Assembly (NCBI GenBank): GCA_012522035.1
Contig: JAAYLF010000142.1
Location: forward strand, 1 to 10,646
Reading direction: 5' to 3'
Source: Clostridiaceae bacterium
GTDB lineage: Bacteria > Bacillota > Clostridia > UBA1212 > DUPL01
DNA length: 10,646 nucleotides
Position numbers and translations under genes: made by a program. Every line of letters starts with the position of its first letter. Position 1 is the first letter of the stretch. This document shows positions 1 to 7,231 of the stretch, in pieces. Below the pieces are notes generated by a model, which saw only the letters and a program-made list of their open reading frames with translations, made no database searches and was not told the origin of the DNA.

Positions 1-1
1 G

Positions 2-1537
2 TACAGGTCAAAGCAAACCAAAAAGAAAAAAACGTTGACAATAATATTGTTTGCTGCAGTTATAATACTTTGCGCTGTTATCATATACTTTCTAAACCGA
101 CCGGAATACGCCGTGTTGTATTCAGGTCTTTCAGACAGCGAAGCTGGTGAAATATACAGAAAGCTGACTGAAAGCGACTATGATGTAAAAGTAGGGGACA
201 ACGGCGTTCTTTACGTGCCCAAAAAGGATGAGCACAAGATAAGGCTGGAACTGGCTGCGGAAGGTTATCCAAAGAGCGGTCTGAACTATGACATATTTTC
301 AAAAAGTTCAGGTTTCGGCACGACCCAGTATGAAAAGAGAAAATACATGCAGTTCCAACTTCAGGACAGACTGCAGGACACCATCAAATCCATTGATTTG
401 ATTAGTGATGCTGTGGTCACTTTAAACATACCCGACAACGACTCTGTCGTTTTGAAGGGTGACAAGAAACCCACCACCGCATCGGTTTTGATAAAAACAA
501 AGAATAATGTAAAGCTCGCAAGGGAACAGGTGGATGCAATAGTTGCGCTTGTTTCAAAGAGTGTTGAAGGTCTTGAAGAGGAAAACGTCACTGTTATTGA
601 CCAGAACATGACAATACTCAACAAGAGCAATTCCACCGACCCTGTTTATCCCGGCACCCAGTACGACCTCCAAAACCAGGTTGCAACCAAATTGGAAGAG
701 CAGATATTGAATATGCTCGAACCCATTTTCGGTTTTGGGAAGATAGTAACGGGTGTGAATGTGAGACTCAACTTTGACAGGCAGACTACCGAGAGTATAC
801 GCTTCGAGCCTGTTATCGGCGATGATGGAATAATTATAAGTTTGACAGAACTTATTGAAATAAGGAAAAAAATAGGTGAAGACGGCGGCGGTGTGGGACA
901 GGATCCCAACGGAGGAGCTCCTGGTTATGTGGATCCTGATGATGAAAGCATCGACTACCACAAGATAAGCAGAACCGTCAATTATGAAGTAAACCAGATA
1001 ATTGAGCGTTTGGAAAAGGCGCAGGGACAGATAGAAGACCTTACTGTATCCGTAGTTATCGACAGCAGTGATGCAAATGAGGAAGTTTTGGCCAATGTAA
1101 GGCAGATAGTGGCAAACGCTGTTGGTGTGGATGCCAAATATGTCGAAGTAAGCTCCATGGAGTTTACAGGAAAGAAATCCTTTGAGGCCATGTTTGAAGA
1201 ATCCAGAAGAATGCAGGAAGAGCTGCTAAGAAAGCAAAGAGAAAGAACCATGACAATCGTTATAGTCATAGCAAGTATGGTTGTACTGCTTGCATTGGTA
1301 TTCTTCGTATCAATGGCTGCCCGCAGGGCAAGTGAAAGAAGAAGACAGCAGCAAGAGGAACTTATGAAGTTCTATGAAGAGCAGGCCCGCAGGCAGACGG
1401 AAGAAGCCAACAACACCATTGACTTTGACATATTTGATAAGCACAAAACGGATTACAGGGATGCAATTACAAAATTCTTCAGAAAGAATCCTGAAATATT
1501 CATCCAGCTCATAAGAAACTGGCTTAATGAGGAGTGA
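2..1537 (+). CDS. fliF: Flagellar MS-ring protein FliF (5' partial)
   Basis: FliF oligomerises in the cytoplasmic membrane to form the MS ring, the base on which rotor, rod and export gate assemble. The reading frame is open to the left edge, so the start lies outside the window; 511 residues are visible and only the first few tens seem missing (family about 530-560 aa). Numbering from the first visible codon, a Lys-rich stretch leads into membrane helix 1 (about 12-32). The periplasmic YscJ/FliF ring-building domains follow, then a Gly/Asp/Pro-rich disordered segment near 290-315 typical of FliF. Membrane helix 2 is at about 417-440. The cytoplasmic tail ends in a hydrophobic/acidic helix (FIQLIRNWLNEE) that in the family binds the FliG N-terminal domain. 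The TTG at 35 lies inside membrane helix 1 and is not a plausible start. The stop is 4 bases before the chosen fliG start, so the two are probably translationally coupled. Confidence 0.97.
   Translation, partial: YRSKQTKKKKTLTIILFAAVIILCAVIIYFLNRPEYAVLYSGLSDSEAGEIYRKLTESDYDVKVGDNGVLYVPKKDEHKIRLELAAEGYPKSGLNYDIFSKSSGFGTTQYEKRKYMQFQLQDRLQDTIKSIDLISDAVVTLNIPDNDSVVLKGDKKPTTASVLIKTKNNVKLAREQVDAIVALVSKSVEGLEEENVTVIDQNMTILNKSNSTDPVYPGTQYDLQNQVATKLEEQILNMLEPIFGFGKIVTGVNVRLNFDRQTTESIRFEPVIGDDGIIISLTELIEIRKKIGEDGGGVGQDPNGGAPGYVDPDDESIDYHKISRTVNYEVNQIIERLEKAQGQIEDLTVSVVIDSSDANEEVLANVRQIVANAVGVDAKYVEVSSMEFTGKKSFEAMFEESRRMQEELLRKQRERTMTIVIVIASMVVLLALVFFVSMAARRASERRRQQQEELMKFYEEQARRQTEEANNTIDFDIFDKHKTDYRDAITKFFRKNPEIFIQLIRNWLNEE
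1529..1534 (+). promoter_or_regulatory. Ribosome binding site deciding the fliG start
   Basis: GAGGAG lies within the last codons of fliF, 7 bases before ATG 1542. It overlaps the alternative ATG at 1527, which therefore cannot use it. Confidence 0.75.
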
Positions 1538-1541
1538 GTTC

Positions 1542-2543
1542 ATGGATAGATTAAGAGGCAGTGAAAAGGTTGCAATACTGATGATAGCATTGGGACAGGA
1601 TGTGTCTGCAGAGATTTTCAAGCACCTTACCGAAGAGGAAATCGAGCAGATAACCCTGGAGATTACGAACATACGAAAGGTGGATTCGGAGGTAAAACAG
1701 CAGGTTTACTCCGAGTTCTACGACATGTATGTTGCCCAGAGTTACATATCCCAAGGAGGTATTGCGTATGCAAAGGAAGTGCTTGAAAAAGCAATAGGAA
1801 GCCAGAAGGCTTATGAGATCATAGAAAAACTCAGTTCCACACTGCAGGTAAGGCCCTTTGGGTTTGCAAGAAAGGCGGATCCTTCGCAATTGTTCAGCCT
1901 CATACAGAACGAAGCACCTCAGACAATTGCCATTATCTTTTCCTATCTGCATCCGCAGCAGGCTGGTTTGCTTCTCGGCATGCTGCCCAAGGACAAGCAG
2001 ATAACAGTAATTGAGAAAATAGCAACCATGGACAGAACGTCTCCCGAGTACATAAAGGAGATAGAAAGAATCATTGAAAGAAAGATGTCTGCTTCTGCCA
2101 TGGAGGACTTTACAGTAACCGGCGGACTGCAGTCGGTGGTTGACATATTGAATGGTGTGGACAGAGGTACTGAAAAATACATACTTGAGACCTTGTCGAA
2201 GATTAACAGCGAGCTTGCTGATAAGATCAGGAAGAAGATGTTCGTATTCGAAGACATTGTCAAGCTGGATTCACGTTCAGTACAGAAGGTTATCAGCGAT
2301 ACGGATGTGAATACTCTTGCTATTGCATTGAAAGGTGCAACCCAGGATGTTCACAAGGTTATCTTTGACAACATCTCCTCCCGTCTCAGACAGATTATCC
2401 AGGAGGACATGGAATACATGGGTCCTGTCAGGGTAAGGGATGTTGAAGAAGCACAGCAGAAGATTGTCAATGTGATCAGAAAACTTGAAGAGGCAGGAGA
2501 GATAGTAATAGTAAGAGGAAAGGAGGATATCCTAATTGATTAG
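1542..2543 (+). CDS. fliG: Flagellar motor switch protein FliG
   Basis: FliG is the rotor protein of the C ring. It binds FliF through its N-terminus and FliM through its middle domain, and contacts the MotA stator through its C-terminal charged helix to make torque. I chose ATG 1542 (MDRLRGSEKVAILMIALG, 333 aa) rather than the in-frame ATG at 1527, because a GAGGAG site sits 7 bases before 1542 and the family start matches. The middle domain shows NEAPQT at about 123-128, where most FliGs have EHPQ. The C-terminal domain has FVFEDIV, the Asp/Arg-bearing torque helix, ALKGA, and the end motif YMGPVRVRDVEEAQ followed by EEAGEIVI. Length is typical. The end overlaps the fliH start by 8 bases. 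Confidence 0.97.
   Translation: MDRLRGSEKVAILMIALGQDVSAEIFKHLTEEEIEQITLEITNIRKVDSEVKQQVYSEFYDMYVAQSYISQGGIAYAKEVLEKAIGSQKAYEIIEKLSSTLQVRPFGFARKADPSQLFSLIQNEAPQTIAIIFSYLHPQQAGLLLGMLPKDKQITVIEKIATMDRTSPEYIKEIERIIERKMSASAMEDFTVTGGLQSVVDILNGVDRGTEKYILETLSKINSELADKIRKKMFVFEDIVKLDSRSVQKVISDTDVNTLAIALKGATQDVHKVIFDNISSRLRQIIQEDMEYMGPVRVRDVEEAQQKIVNVIRKLEEAGEIVIVRGKEDILID
2521..2527 (+). promoter_or_regulatory. Ribosome binding site for the TTG start of fliH
   Basis: AGGAGGA inside the end of fliG sits 8 bases before TTG 2536. A near-consensus site at this distance supports TTG initiation and coupling to fliG termination. Confidence 0.75.
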
Positions 2544-3231
2544 AATATACAAGGCGCAGGAAGTAAAGTATGAGAAGTCGGTTTCCGGACAAATCAGGCA
2601 TGAGGCAGAAAAAACGCTCAGCGACAGGATGGCGTCCATAGAGGAGAAGGAAAGAAAAGCAGAGGAAATCCTCTTGAATGCACAAATACGTGCAAAAGAA
2701 ATTCTTGATACTGCTGAGGAGAATGCGAATATCCTCCTTGCACAGACTACCGAGAAGTCCCAGGAGATGTATGAAGCCGTATACAAAAAGGCAAAAGAGG
2801 AAGGTTTTGAGGCAGGACGGAAGGAAGCTGCAAAGCTGATTGAGGAAAGCGAAAAGAAGGCCAGGGAAATTGTAAAAGACGCGTATGAGACAAGGGAGAA
2901 GATAATTAGCTCTATGAGCAGCGAGATTCTGGACTTGTCCTTCAGTATCGCGGAGAAGATCTTGAATTACGAGCTTGAGAGGAATACAAAGGCATTCATA
3001 TCCCTGATAAATAATGCTGCATCAAAAACGGAAGACAAGAATGCAAAGATACTTGTAAGTTCGGAAGATTACATTCATCACCAGCAGGTTTTGAGTGAGG
3101 ACGACAGGGTGGAGCCTGATGACAGCCTTAAGAAAGGTGAGATAAAGGTAATCTCAAGCAAGGGAGTTGTGGATGCCAGCATAGACAAACAGCTTGAAAA
3201 AGCAAAAATTGTTGCAGGAGTAAGAAATTGA
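2536..3231 (+). CDS. fliH: Flagellar assembly protein FliH (export ATPase regulator)
   Basis: FliH dimers bind and restrain the FliI ATPase and tether it to the export gate and C ring; the protein resembles the peripheral stalk (b/E) subunits of rotary ATPases. The 231-residue protein starts at TTG 2536, the only start placed well behind the strong AGGAGGA site. Residues about 25-125 are a long charged Glu/Lys/Ala-rich helix with coiled-coil character (EKERKAEEILLNA, EAGRKEAAKLIEE). The C-terminal part from about 130 has the FliH/YscL-like pattern (SFSIAEKILNYEL, KAFISLINNA) and ends in a small beta-rich region (KKGEIKVISSKGVVDASI). Sequence conservation is low in this family, so position between fliG and fliI carries much of the identification. 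It overlaps fliG by 8 bases and fliI by 4. Confidence 0.93.
   Translation: MIRIYKAQEVKYEKSVSGQIRHEAEKTLSDRMASIEEKERKAEEILLNAQIRAKEILDTAEENANILLAQTTEKSQEMYEAVYKKAKEEGFEAGRKEAAKLIEESEKKAREIVKDAYETREKIISSMSSEILDLSFSIAEKILNYELERNTKAFISLINNAASKTEDKNAKILVSSEDYIHHQQVLSEDDRVEPDDSLKKGEIKVISSKGVVDASIDKQLEKAKIVAGVRN
3216..3220 (+). promoter_or_regulatory. Ribosome binding site for the TTG start of fliI
   Basis: AGGAG lies in the last codons of fliH, 7 bases before TTG 3228. The start and the fliH stop share the sequence TTGA, a classic termination-reinitiation overlap. Confidence 0.7.
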
Positions 3232-4568
3232 CCAGGGTTATTGATTTGTCCAGTATTGAGAAAAAAATCAAAAACAGCGATTTGCTCACATATACCGGAA
3301 AGGTCAGCGAGGTAACAGGACTGATGATAGAGTCAGTCGGTCCGATTGCCAGGATGGGTGAGGTTTGCCTCATATACCCAACCGATGGTGTCAGTGAGCC
3401 CATCAGGACAGAGGTGGTTGGGTTCTCTGGGAACAAACTTGTTCTTATGCCTCTTGGCCATGTAAATGGTATAGCTCAGGGATGTACTGTTGTTGCAACA
3501 AATCACACCTTCCGCGTTCCAGTGGCGGAAGAACTGGTGGGGAGAATCCTTGACGGACTTGGTCAGCCAATAGACAACAAAGGTCCAATTGCTCCCACAG
3601 ACTATTATGGAATAGACAACGACCCTCCCGATCCTCTCATGAGAGAAAGAATAACCAAGGTGCTGCCTTTGGGCATAAAGGCGATAGACGGGCTCCTGAC
3701 ATGCGGTCAAGGGCAAAGACTTGGCATCTTTGCAGGCAGTGGTGTTGGAAAAAGTACGCTGCTTGGCATGATAGCAAGAAATGCAGTAGCGGATTTGAAC
3801 GTCATAACCTTGGTTGGCGAGAGAGGAAGGGAAGTAAGGGATTTTATAGAAAAGGACCTGAAAGAGGAAGGTCTTAGAAAATCAGTATTAATAATTGCCA
3901 CCAGCGACCAGCCTGCATTGGTTAGAGTTAAGGCGGCAATGCTTGGAACATCGATAGCCGAATATTTTAGAGACAAAGGAAAGAATGTTTTGTTTCTCAT
4001 GGACTCTTTGACAAGGTTTGCAATGGCGCAGAGAGAAGTGGGCATGGCATCAGGAGAGCCTCCTGTCTCAAGAGGATACACGCCTTCCGTATTTGCTATG
4101 CTGCCAAGACTTCTTGAAAGAACGGGCAACTCCAGCAAAGGATCCATCACAGGACTTTACACAGTTTTAGTGGATGGAGACGACTTGAATGAACCGATTT
4201 CGGATACGGTAAGAGGAATCCTTGACGGTCATATTGTTCTTTCAAGAAAGCTTGCCAATAGAAACCACTATCCTGCCATAGATGTTCTTGCCAGCGTCAG
4301 CAGGGTCATGCCGGACATAGTAACAAGGGAACACTATGATATTGCAAACACCATCAAGAGCAAAATGGCAGTATACAAGGATGCGGAAGACCTGATAAAC
4401 ATTGGCGCATACAAAAAGGGTGCAAACCAGGATATTGACGAGGCAATTCTTTTGAACAAGCCCATTGAAGGTTTCCTGCGTCAGCGGGTTGAAGAAGCCC
4501 ATGGGTTTGACAAAACGGTAGACATGATGAGAGAGATACTCAGGATTGGGGCAGGTAGTCAGGTATGA
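3228..4568 (+). CDS. fliI: Flagellum-specific ATPase FliI
   Basis: FliI is the cytoplasmic ATPase of the flagellar type III export apparatus; it helps release substrates from chaperones and feed them to the export gate, working with FliH and FliJ. The 446-aa product is normal length. It has an N-terminal beta-barrel region (about 1-95) and then the F1-beta-like catalytic core. Walker A is GSGVGKST at 170-177. The likely catalytic glutamate is in GERG (E198), 23 residues after the Walker lysine K175. Walker B is VLFLMD at 254-259. The family signature PPVSRGYTPSVFAMLPRLLE is at about 278-297. The C-terminal helical domain contains NHYPAIDVLASVSRV. The start is TTG 3228 with AGGAG 7 bases upstream. 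The start overlaps fliH (TTGA) and the end overlaps fliJ (ATGA), so the three export proteins are probably made in coupled amounts. Confidence 0.98.
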   Translation: MTRVIDLSSIEKKIKNSDLLTYTGKVSEVTGLMIESVGPIARMGEVCLIYPTDGVSEPIRTEVVGFSGNKLVLMPLGHVNGIAQGCTVVATNHTFRVPVAEELVGRILDGLGQPIDNKGPIAPTDYYGIDNDPPDPLMRERITKVLPLGIKAIDGLLTCGQGQRLGIFAGSGVGKSTLLGMIARNAVADLNVITLVGERGREVRDFIEKDLKEEGLRKSVLIIATSDQPALVRVKAAMLGTSIAEYFRDKGKNVLFLMDSLTRFAMAQREVGMASGEPPVSRGYTPSVFAMLPRLLERTGNSSKGSITGLYTVLVDGDDLNEPISDTVRGILDGHIVLSRKLANRNHYPAIDVLASVSRVMPDIVTREHYDIANTIKSKMAVYKDAEDLINIGAYKKGANQDIDEAILLNKPIEGFLRQRVEEAHGFDKTVDMMREILRIGAGSQV

Positions 4569-4990
4569 AGAAGTTTGAGTTTACTCTAAACAGCTTGCTT
4601 AGAATAAAAACCTCTTTGGAGAGACAGGCAAAACAAAAAATGGCGGAGGCTGTCTCAAGGCGGGATAAATGCCAGGAAGAAATTAAGGATATTGAAAGAC
4701 GAAAAGATATGGCAAGAAAAACCCACAAAAGCTTTACGGCACACGAATATCTGACTTTTTCAAGATTCTATTCCGATTTGGAGAGAAAGAGGAAAAACAA
4801 GACTCAGGAACTTGAGGAGATTGAAAAGGAAATTGAAGGGATAAGGCAGGAACTGGTAGCCATTATGCAGGAGAGAAAGGTGCTTGAGAAACTGAGGGAA
4901 AAGCAGTATGAGGAGTATCTCGTGGAAATGGGAAAAGAACAGGAAAAGCTGGTAGATGACATGATGACTTACAATATCACAATAGCTTAA
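4565..4990 (+). CDS. fliJ: Flagellar export protein FliJ
   Basis: FliJ is the stalk-like coiled-coil component of the export ATPase complex; it sits in the FliI ring and links it to the export gate. The 141-aa protein is almost entirely helical and charged, and starts with the typical pattern MKKFEFTLNSLLRIKTSLER. Long heptad-like Glu/Lys/Arg stretches run through residues about 15-125, as expected for an antiparallel coiled coil. Length is typical (about 140-150 aa). The ATG overlaps the fliI TGA as ATGA, so translation probably depends on fliI translation; the upstream ribosome site is weak. Family sequence identity is always low, but N-terminal pattern and position make the call secure. 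Confidence 0.94.
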   Translation: MKKFEFTLNSLLRIKTSLERQAKQKMAEAVSRRDKCQEEIKDIERRKDMARKTHKSFTAHEYLTFSRFYSDLERKRKNKTQELEEIEKEIEGIRQELVAIMQERKVLEKLREKQYEEYLVEMGKEQEKLVDDMMTYNITIA

Positions 4991-4992
4991 GT

Positions 4993-4997
4993 GAGGG
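4993..4997 (+). promoter_or_regulatory. Ribosome binding site deciding the ylxF start
   Basis: GAGGG is 7 bases before ATG 5005 but only one base before the in-frame TTG at 4999, so ATG 5005 is the likely start. Confidence 0.6.
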
Positions 4998-5004
4998 TTT
5001 GAAG

Positions 5005-5589
5005 ATGCAGGATAAGAATTTGAAGCTGAAGAAGAAAAAGAATAACGAAATTCCACCCGTACTGGCAGGAGTATCAGTGTTTGCCATATGCGTGTTTCTT
5101 ACTGTTTTGTTTTGTATGCTTGCATATTTCAATGTGGGTGGCTTGGGTCTTGATGTAATTAATACATTGAGAAAAAATGAAACGATTGCTCTGGATGAGC
5201 AAAAGGCACTGGAACAGGAAAGAAAGAATATTGAGGACCTTAAGCTTGAAGTTGAAAAGAAGCAGGAAGATATTGCAAAAAGGGAAGAGGAACTTAAAAA
5301 GGGCTGGGAGGAAATAGCTCAAAAGGAAGTCCAGCTGGAAAAGGAAAAGAAGAAGTATGAAGAATTGGTAAAGGAACTCATGCCCGAATTCAACAACATA
5401 CAGGAAGTTGCTGAGTTATACAGGGCAATGGATGCAGCCAAAGTGGCGGAGCTGCTTGAAAAACAGGACAATATGGCTTTGAAGGTCAGGATTATAAAAG
5501 CGTTGGATGTAAGTTTTGCATCCCAAGTGCTCAGCAAGATGAGTCCCGACAAAGCGGCGGCCATACTTGAAAGAATACAAGAGTATTAA
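5005..5589 (+). CDS. ylxF: YlxF/MotE-like membrane coiled-coil protein with MgtE_N-like C-terminus
   Basis: This occupies the position of ylxF, between fliJ and fliK, in Firmicute flagellar operons; its exact role is not established. The 194-aa protein has a Lys-rich cytoplasmic N-terminus (1-16), one membrane helix (about 19-42), a long Glu/Lys-rich coiled coil (about 58-122) and a C-terminal helical domain (about 125-194). That domain resembles the MgtE N-terminal/MotE fold (YRAMDAAKVAELL, LSKMSPDKAAAILERI). By the positive-inside rule the coiled coil and C-terminal domain lie outside the membrane. In rhizobia, MotE is a periplasmic chaperone of the motility protein MotC; a similar flagellar assembly or stabilising role here is inference. 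It is not a magnesium transporter: it has no channel domain. ATG 5005 is preferred over TTG 4999 on ribosome-site spacing. Confidence 0.8.
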   Translation: MQDKNLKLKKKKNNEIPPVLAGVSVFAICVFLTVLFCMLAYFNVGGLGLDVINTLRKNETIALDEQKALEQERKNIEDLKLEVEKKQEDIAKREEELKKGWEEIAQKEVQLEKEKKKYEELVKELMPEFNNIQEVAELYRAMDAAKVAELLEKQDNMALKVRIIKALDVSFASQVLSKMSPDKAAAILERIQEY

Positions 5590-5612
5590 TCTTGCAATTG
5601 ATTGGCAGCCAA

Positions 5613-5621
5613 AGGGGGTGA
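5613..5621 (+). promoter_or_regulatory. Ribosome binding site deciding the fliK start
   Basis: AGGGGGTGA lies just before GTG 5626. The in-frame TTG at 5602 lies upstream of this site and has no comparable signal of its own. Confidence 0.65.
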
Positions 5622-5625
5622 AAGG

Positions 5626-6816
5626 GTGACGATTAATGAAATTGGTGCAGGTACATATGTAAAGAATGAAACTGGAATGCTGATCGGCAATGCAAAGGAA
5701 GCTAATGCTGATGAATCCTTTTTCAATGTATTCATGCTTGCATTGGGGAGTATTGCCGGGGAAATAGCAGATACAAAAGACGAAGAGGAGTTGGCAAAGT
5801 ACATAGTGCCCATGTTTGTTCCTGTAAATCATGAAAACCAAATACCTTTGATTACAGAGGAACAATTGGGAAAACCTTGGGCTAACATGGAGGAAGTCAA
5901 TGTCAATGAAGTAGAATATGATGTTTTTCCCATGGAAGTAAAGGTGCAGGATGTTGACATTGAAGAAAGTACAAATGATGAAACCTTTGAAAAACTGGTT
6001 TTCATTGAAGGTGATGAGCCGGAAGTTTTCGGTATCAAGACGCAAGACCTTGATGTCAGTAAGGAGCCAAAAGAAGTGTTTCCCGTTGACAACACAGTCA
6101 GAAGAAAGAATGTGACAGAGTTACATACAGTTGAAAAAAAGCCTGATATACCTAATGAGGGTGTTGAAGACAAACAACCAGTATCAACAAAGCCTGTTTC
6201 TGAAGAGCGTTTCGTGCTTAAAGATGATAACAAGCTGCACAATCTGCACATTGAAAAGCCAGTTCAAAAGCCAAAGGAAATCAGGATGCAAAGGGACAAA
6301 GAGAATCCACAGATTGAAAGGTTTGATATTGGAATTCCACAAAACACCCTTGAGGTGGATAATGAGAATCTGTCTGTGTCAACAAATCATGTTGTTGAGA
6401 GCATGAACAGAATAACAGAGACAATAGTGGAGTCCATAAGTCAGAGGGAGACGGAAGATGCCGTTGAACTTACAATCAAACTCAAGCCCGAGTTTCTTGG
6501 AGAAGTGGAGATCAAACTGGAGGAATCAAACGGCAAGGTAAGGGCTTTTCTTAAAATATCCAACGAAGAGCTGCGGGATGCCTTGAACCTGCGGGTTATG
6601 GAGATTGAAACGTCTTTGAGAAACCAGGGAATAGAGATGGACAAGATTGAATTTGGTTCGTTTGCGTTCCAGTTTGATGCGGAAAACGCAGGCGGACAGG
6701 CAAGGCGGGGAAACTACAGACAGCCTTCTTTTGGTTATCATGTTGAAAAGAAGGATGGCTTTGATGAAGAGGCAAAGGTTTACCAGGCCAGCGGACGAAT
6801 CAACTACTTGGTGTAG
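5626..6816 (+). CDS. fliK: Flagellar hook-length control protein FliK
   Basis: FliK is secreted during hook growth, measures hook length, and switches the export gate from rod/hook to filament substrates. With the GTG start at 5626 it is 396 aa. The N-terminal 270 residues are a low-conservation, acidic, Glu/Lys/Val/Pro-rich and probably extended region, as expected of the ruler part. Residues about 275-350 match the conserved Flg_hook C-terminal domain: VELTIKLKPEFLGEVEIKL, then GKVRAFLKISNEELRDAL and LRNQGIEMDKIEF, which fit the family's L-P-x-LG-x-V pattern. The last about 45 residues are polar. The gene lies directly before flgD and flgE, the hook cap and hook genes. A start at TTG 5602 (404 aa) cannot be fully excluded. 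Confidence 0.93.
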   Translation: MTINEIGAGTYVKNETGMLIGNAKEANADESFFNVFMLALGSIAGEIADTKDEEELAKYIVPMFVPVNHENQIPLITEEQLGKPWANMEEVNVNEVEYDVFPMEVKVQDVDIEESTNDETFEKLVFIEGDEPEVFGIKTQDLDVSKEPKEVFPVDNTVRRKNVTELHTVEKKPDIPNEGVEDKQPVSTKPVSEERFVLKDDNKLHNLHIEKPVQKPKEIRMQRDKENPQIERFDIGIPQNTLEVDNENLSVSTNHVVESMNRITETIVESISQRETEDAVELTIKLKPEFLGEVEIKLEESNGKVRAFLKISNEELRDALNLRVMEIETSLRNQGIEMDKIEFGSFAFQFDAENAGGQARRGNYRQPSFGYHVEKKDGFDEEAKVYQASGRINYLV

Positions 6817-6827
6817 GAGGTAGGAAT

Positions 6828-7217
6828 ATGAAGGTTGACAATGTGGCAAGTCAAATGACTTTACAGAATAATAATGTCAGGGAAGCAAGAAAGGAACTGG
6901 GAAAAGATGATTTCCTAAAGCTTCTTGTTACCCAGCTGCAAAATCAGGATCCTCTCAGTTCCATGGAGGACACTGAATTCATAGCTCAAATGGCCCAGTT
7001 CAGCGCCCTTGAGGAAATGAGTGCATTGAACAGATCCTTTGAATTTGGCAGCAGTGTTTCCCTGATTGGCAAGGAAGTAATTGCAAAATACGGCAACAAC
7101 CTGATTCAGGGTGTTGTGGAAAGAGTTTCGGTACAAGGCGGTCAAAGCTGGCTTACTATAGGAGAATACATGTTCAAACTTTCCGATGTGGTGGAAGTAG
7201 TTTACGATAACAAATAA
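6828..7217 (+). CDS. flgD: Flagellar hook assembly (cap) protein FlgD
   Basis: FlgD forms the scaffold cap at the tip of the growing hook and directs FlgE polymerisation. It is secreted by the flagellar export system and later discarded. The 129-aa product has the defining N-terminal block at about 26-64: KDDFLKLLVTQLQNQDP, then EFIAQMAQFSALEEM. A short beta region follows (SLIGKEVIAKYG to KLSDVVEVVY). It is much shorter than enterobacterial FlgD (about 230 aa), lacking most of the C-terminal Ig/Tudor-like cap domain, but matches the short Firmicute form. ATG 6828 has AGGAGGT 6 bases upstream, overlapping the fliK stop. Confidence 0.95.
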   Translation: MKVDNVASQMTLQNNNVREARKELGKDDFLKLLVTQLQNQDPLSSMEDTEFIAQMAQFSALEEMSALNRSFEFGSSVSLIGKEVIAKYGNNLIQGVVERVSVQGGQSWLTIGEYMFKLSDVVEVVYDNK

Positions 7218-7231
7218 AGGGGGAATTTATT

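Noticed and set aside
35..66. Perfect TTGACA (35-40) and TATAAT (61-66) inside fliF, resembling a vegetative promoter
   Set aside because: The spacer is 20 bases rather than about 17, and the elements lie within the codons of FliF membrane helix 1 with no gene start nearby that needs them.
5005..5589. Magnesium transporter MgtE
   Set aside because: Only a short C-terminal segment resembles the MgtE N-terminal superhelix. There are no CBS domains or channel helices, and the gene is embedded in a flagellar operon.
5416..6045. 209-residue open frame on the minus strand across ylxF and fliK
   Set aside because: Composition is rich in Phe, Cys, His and Ile, typical of a reverse shadow of Glu/Lys-rich genes. 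There is no ribosome site or family resemblance, and the plus-strand genes fully explain the region.
6835..6863. TTGACA at the start of flgD as a possible internal promoter (similar hexamers at 842 and 9897)
   Set aside because: None of these has a TATAAT-like hexamer at 16-18 bases; they appear to be chance matches in coding sequence.
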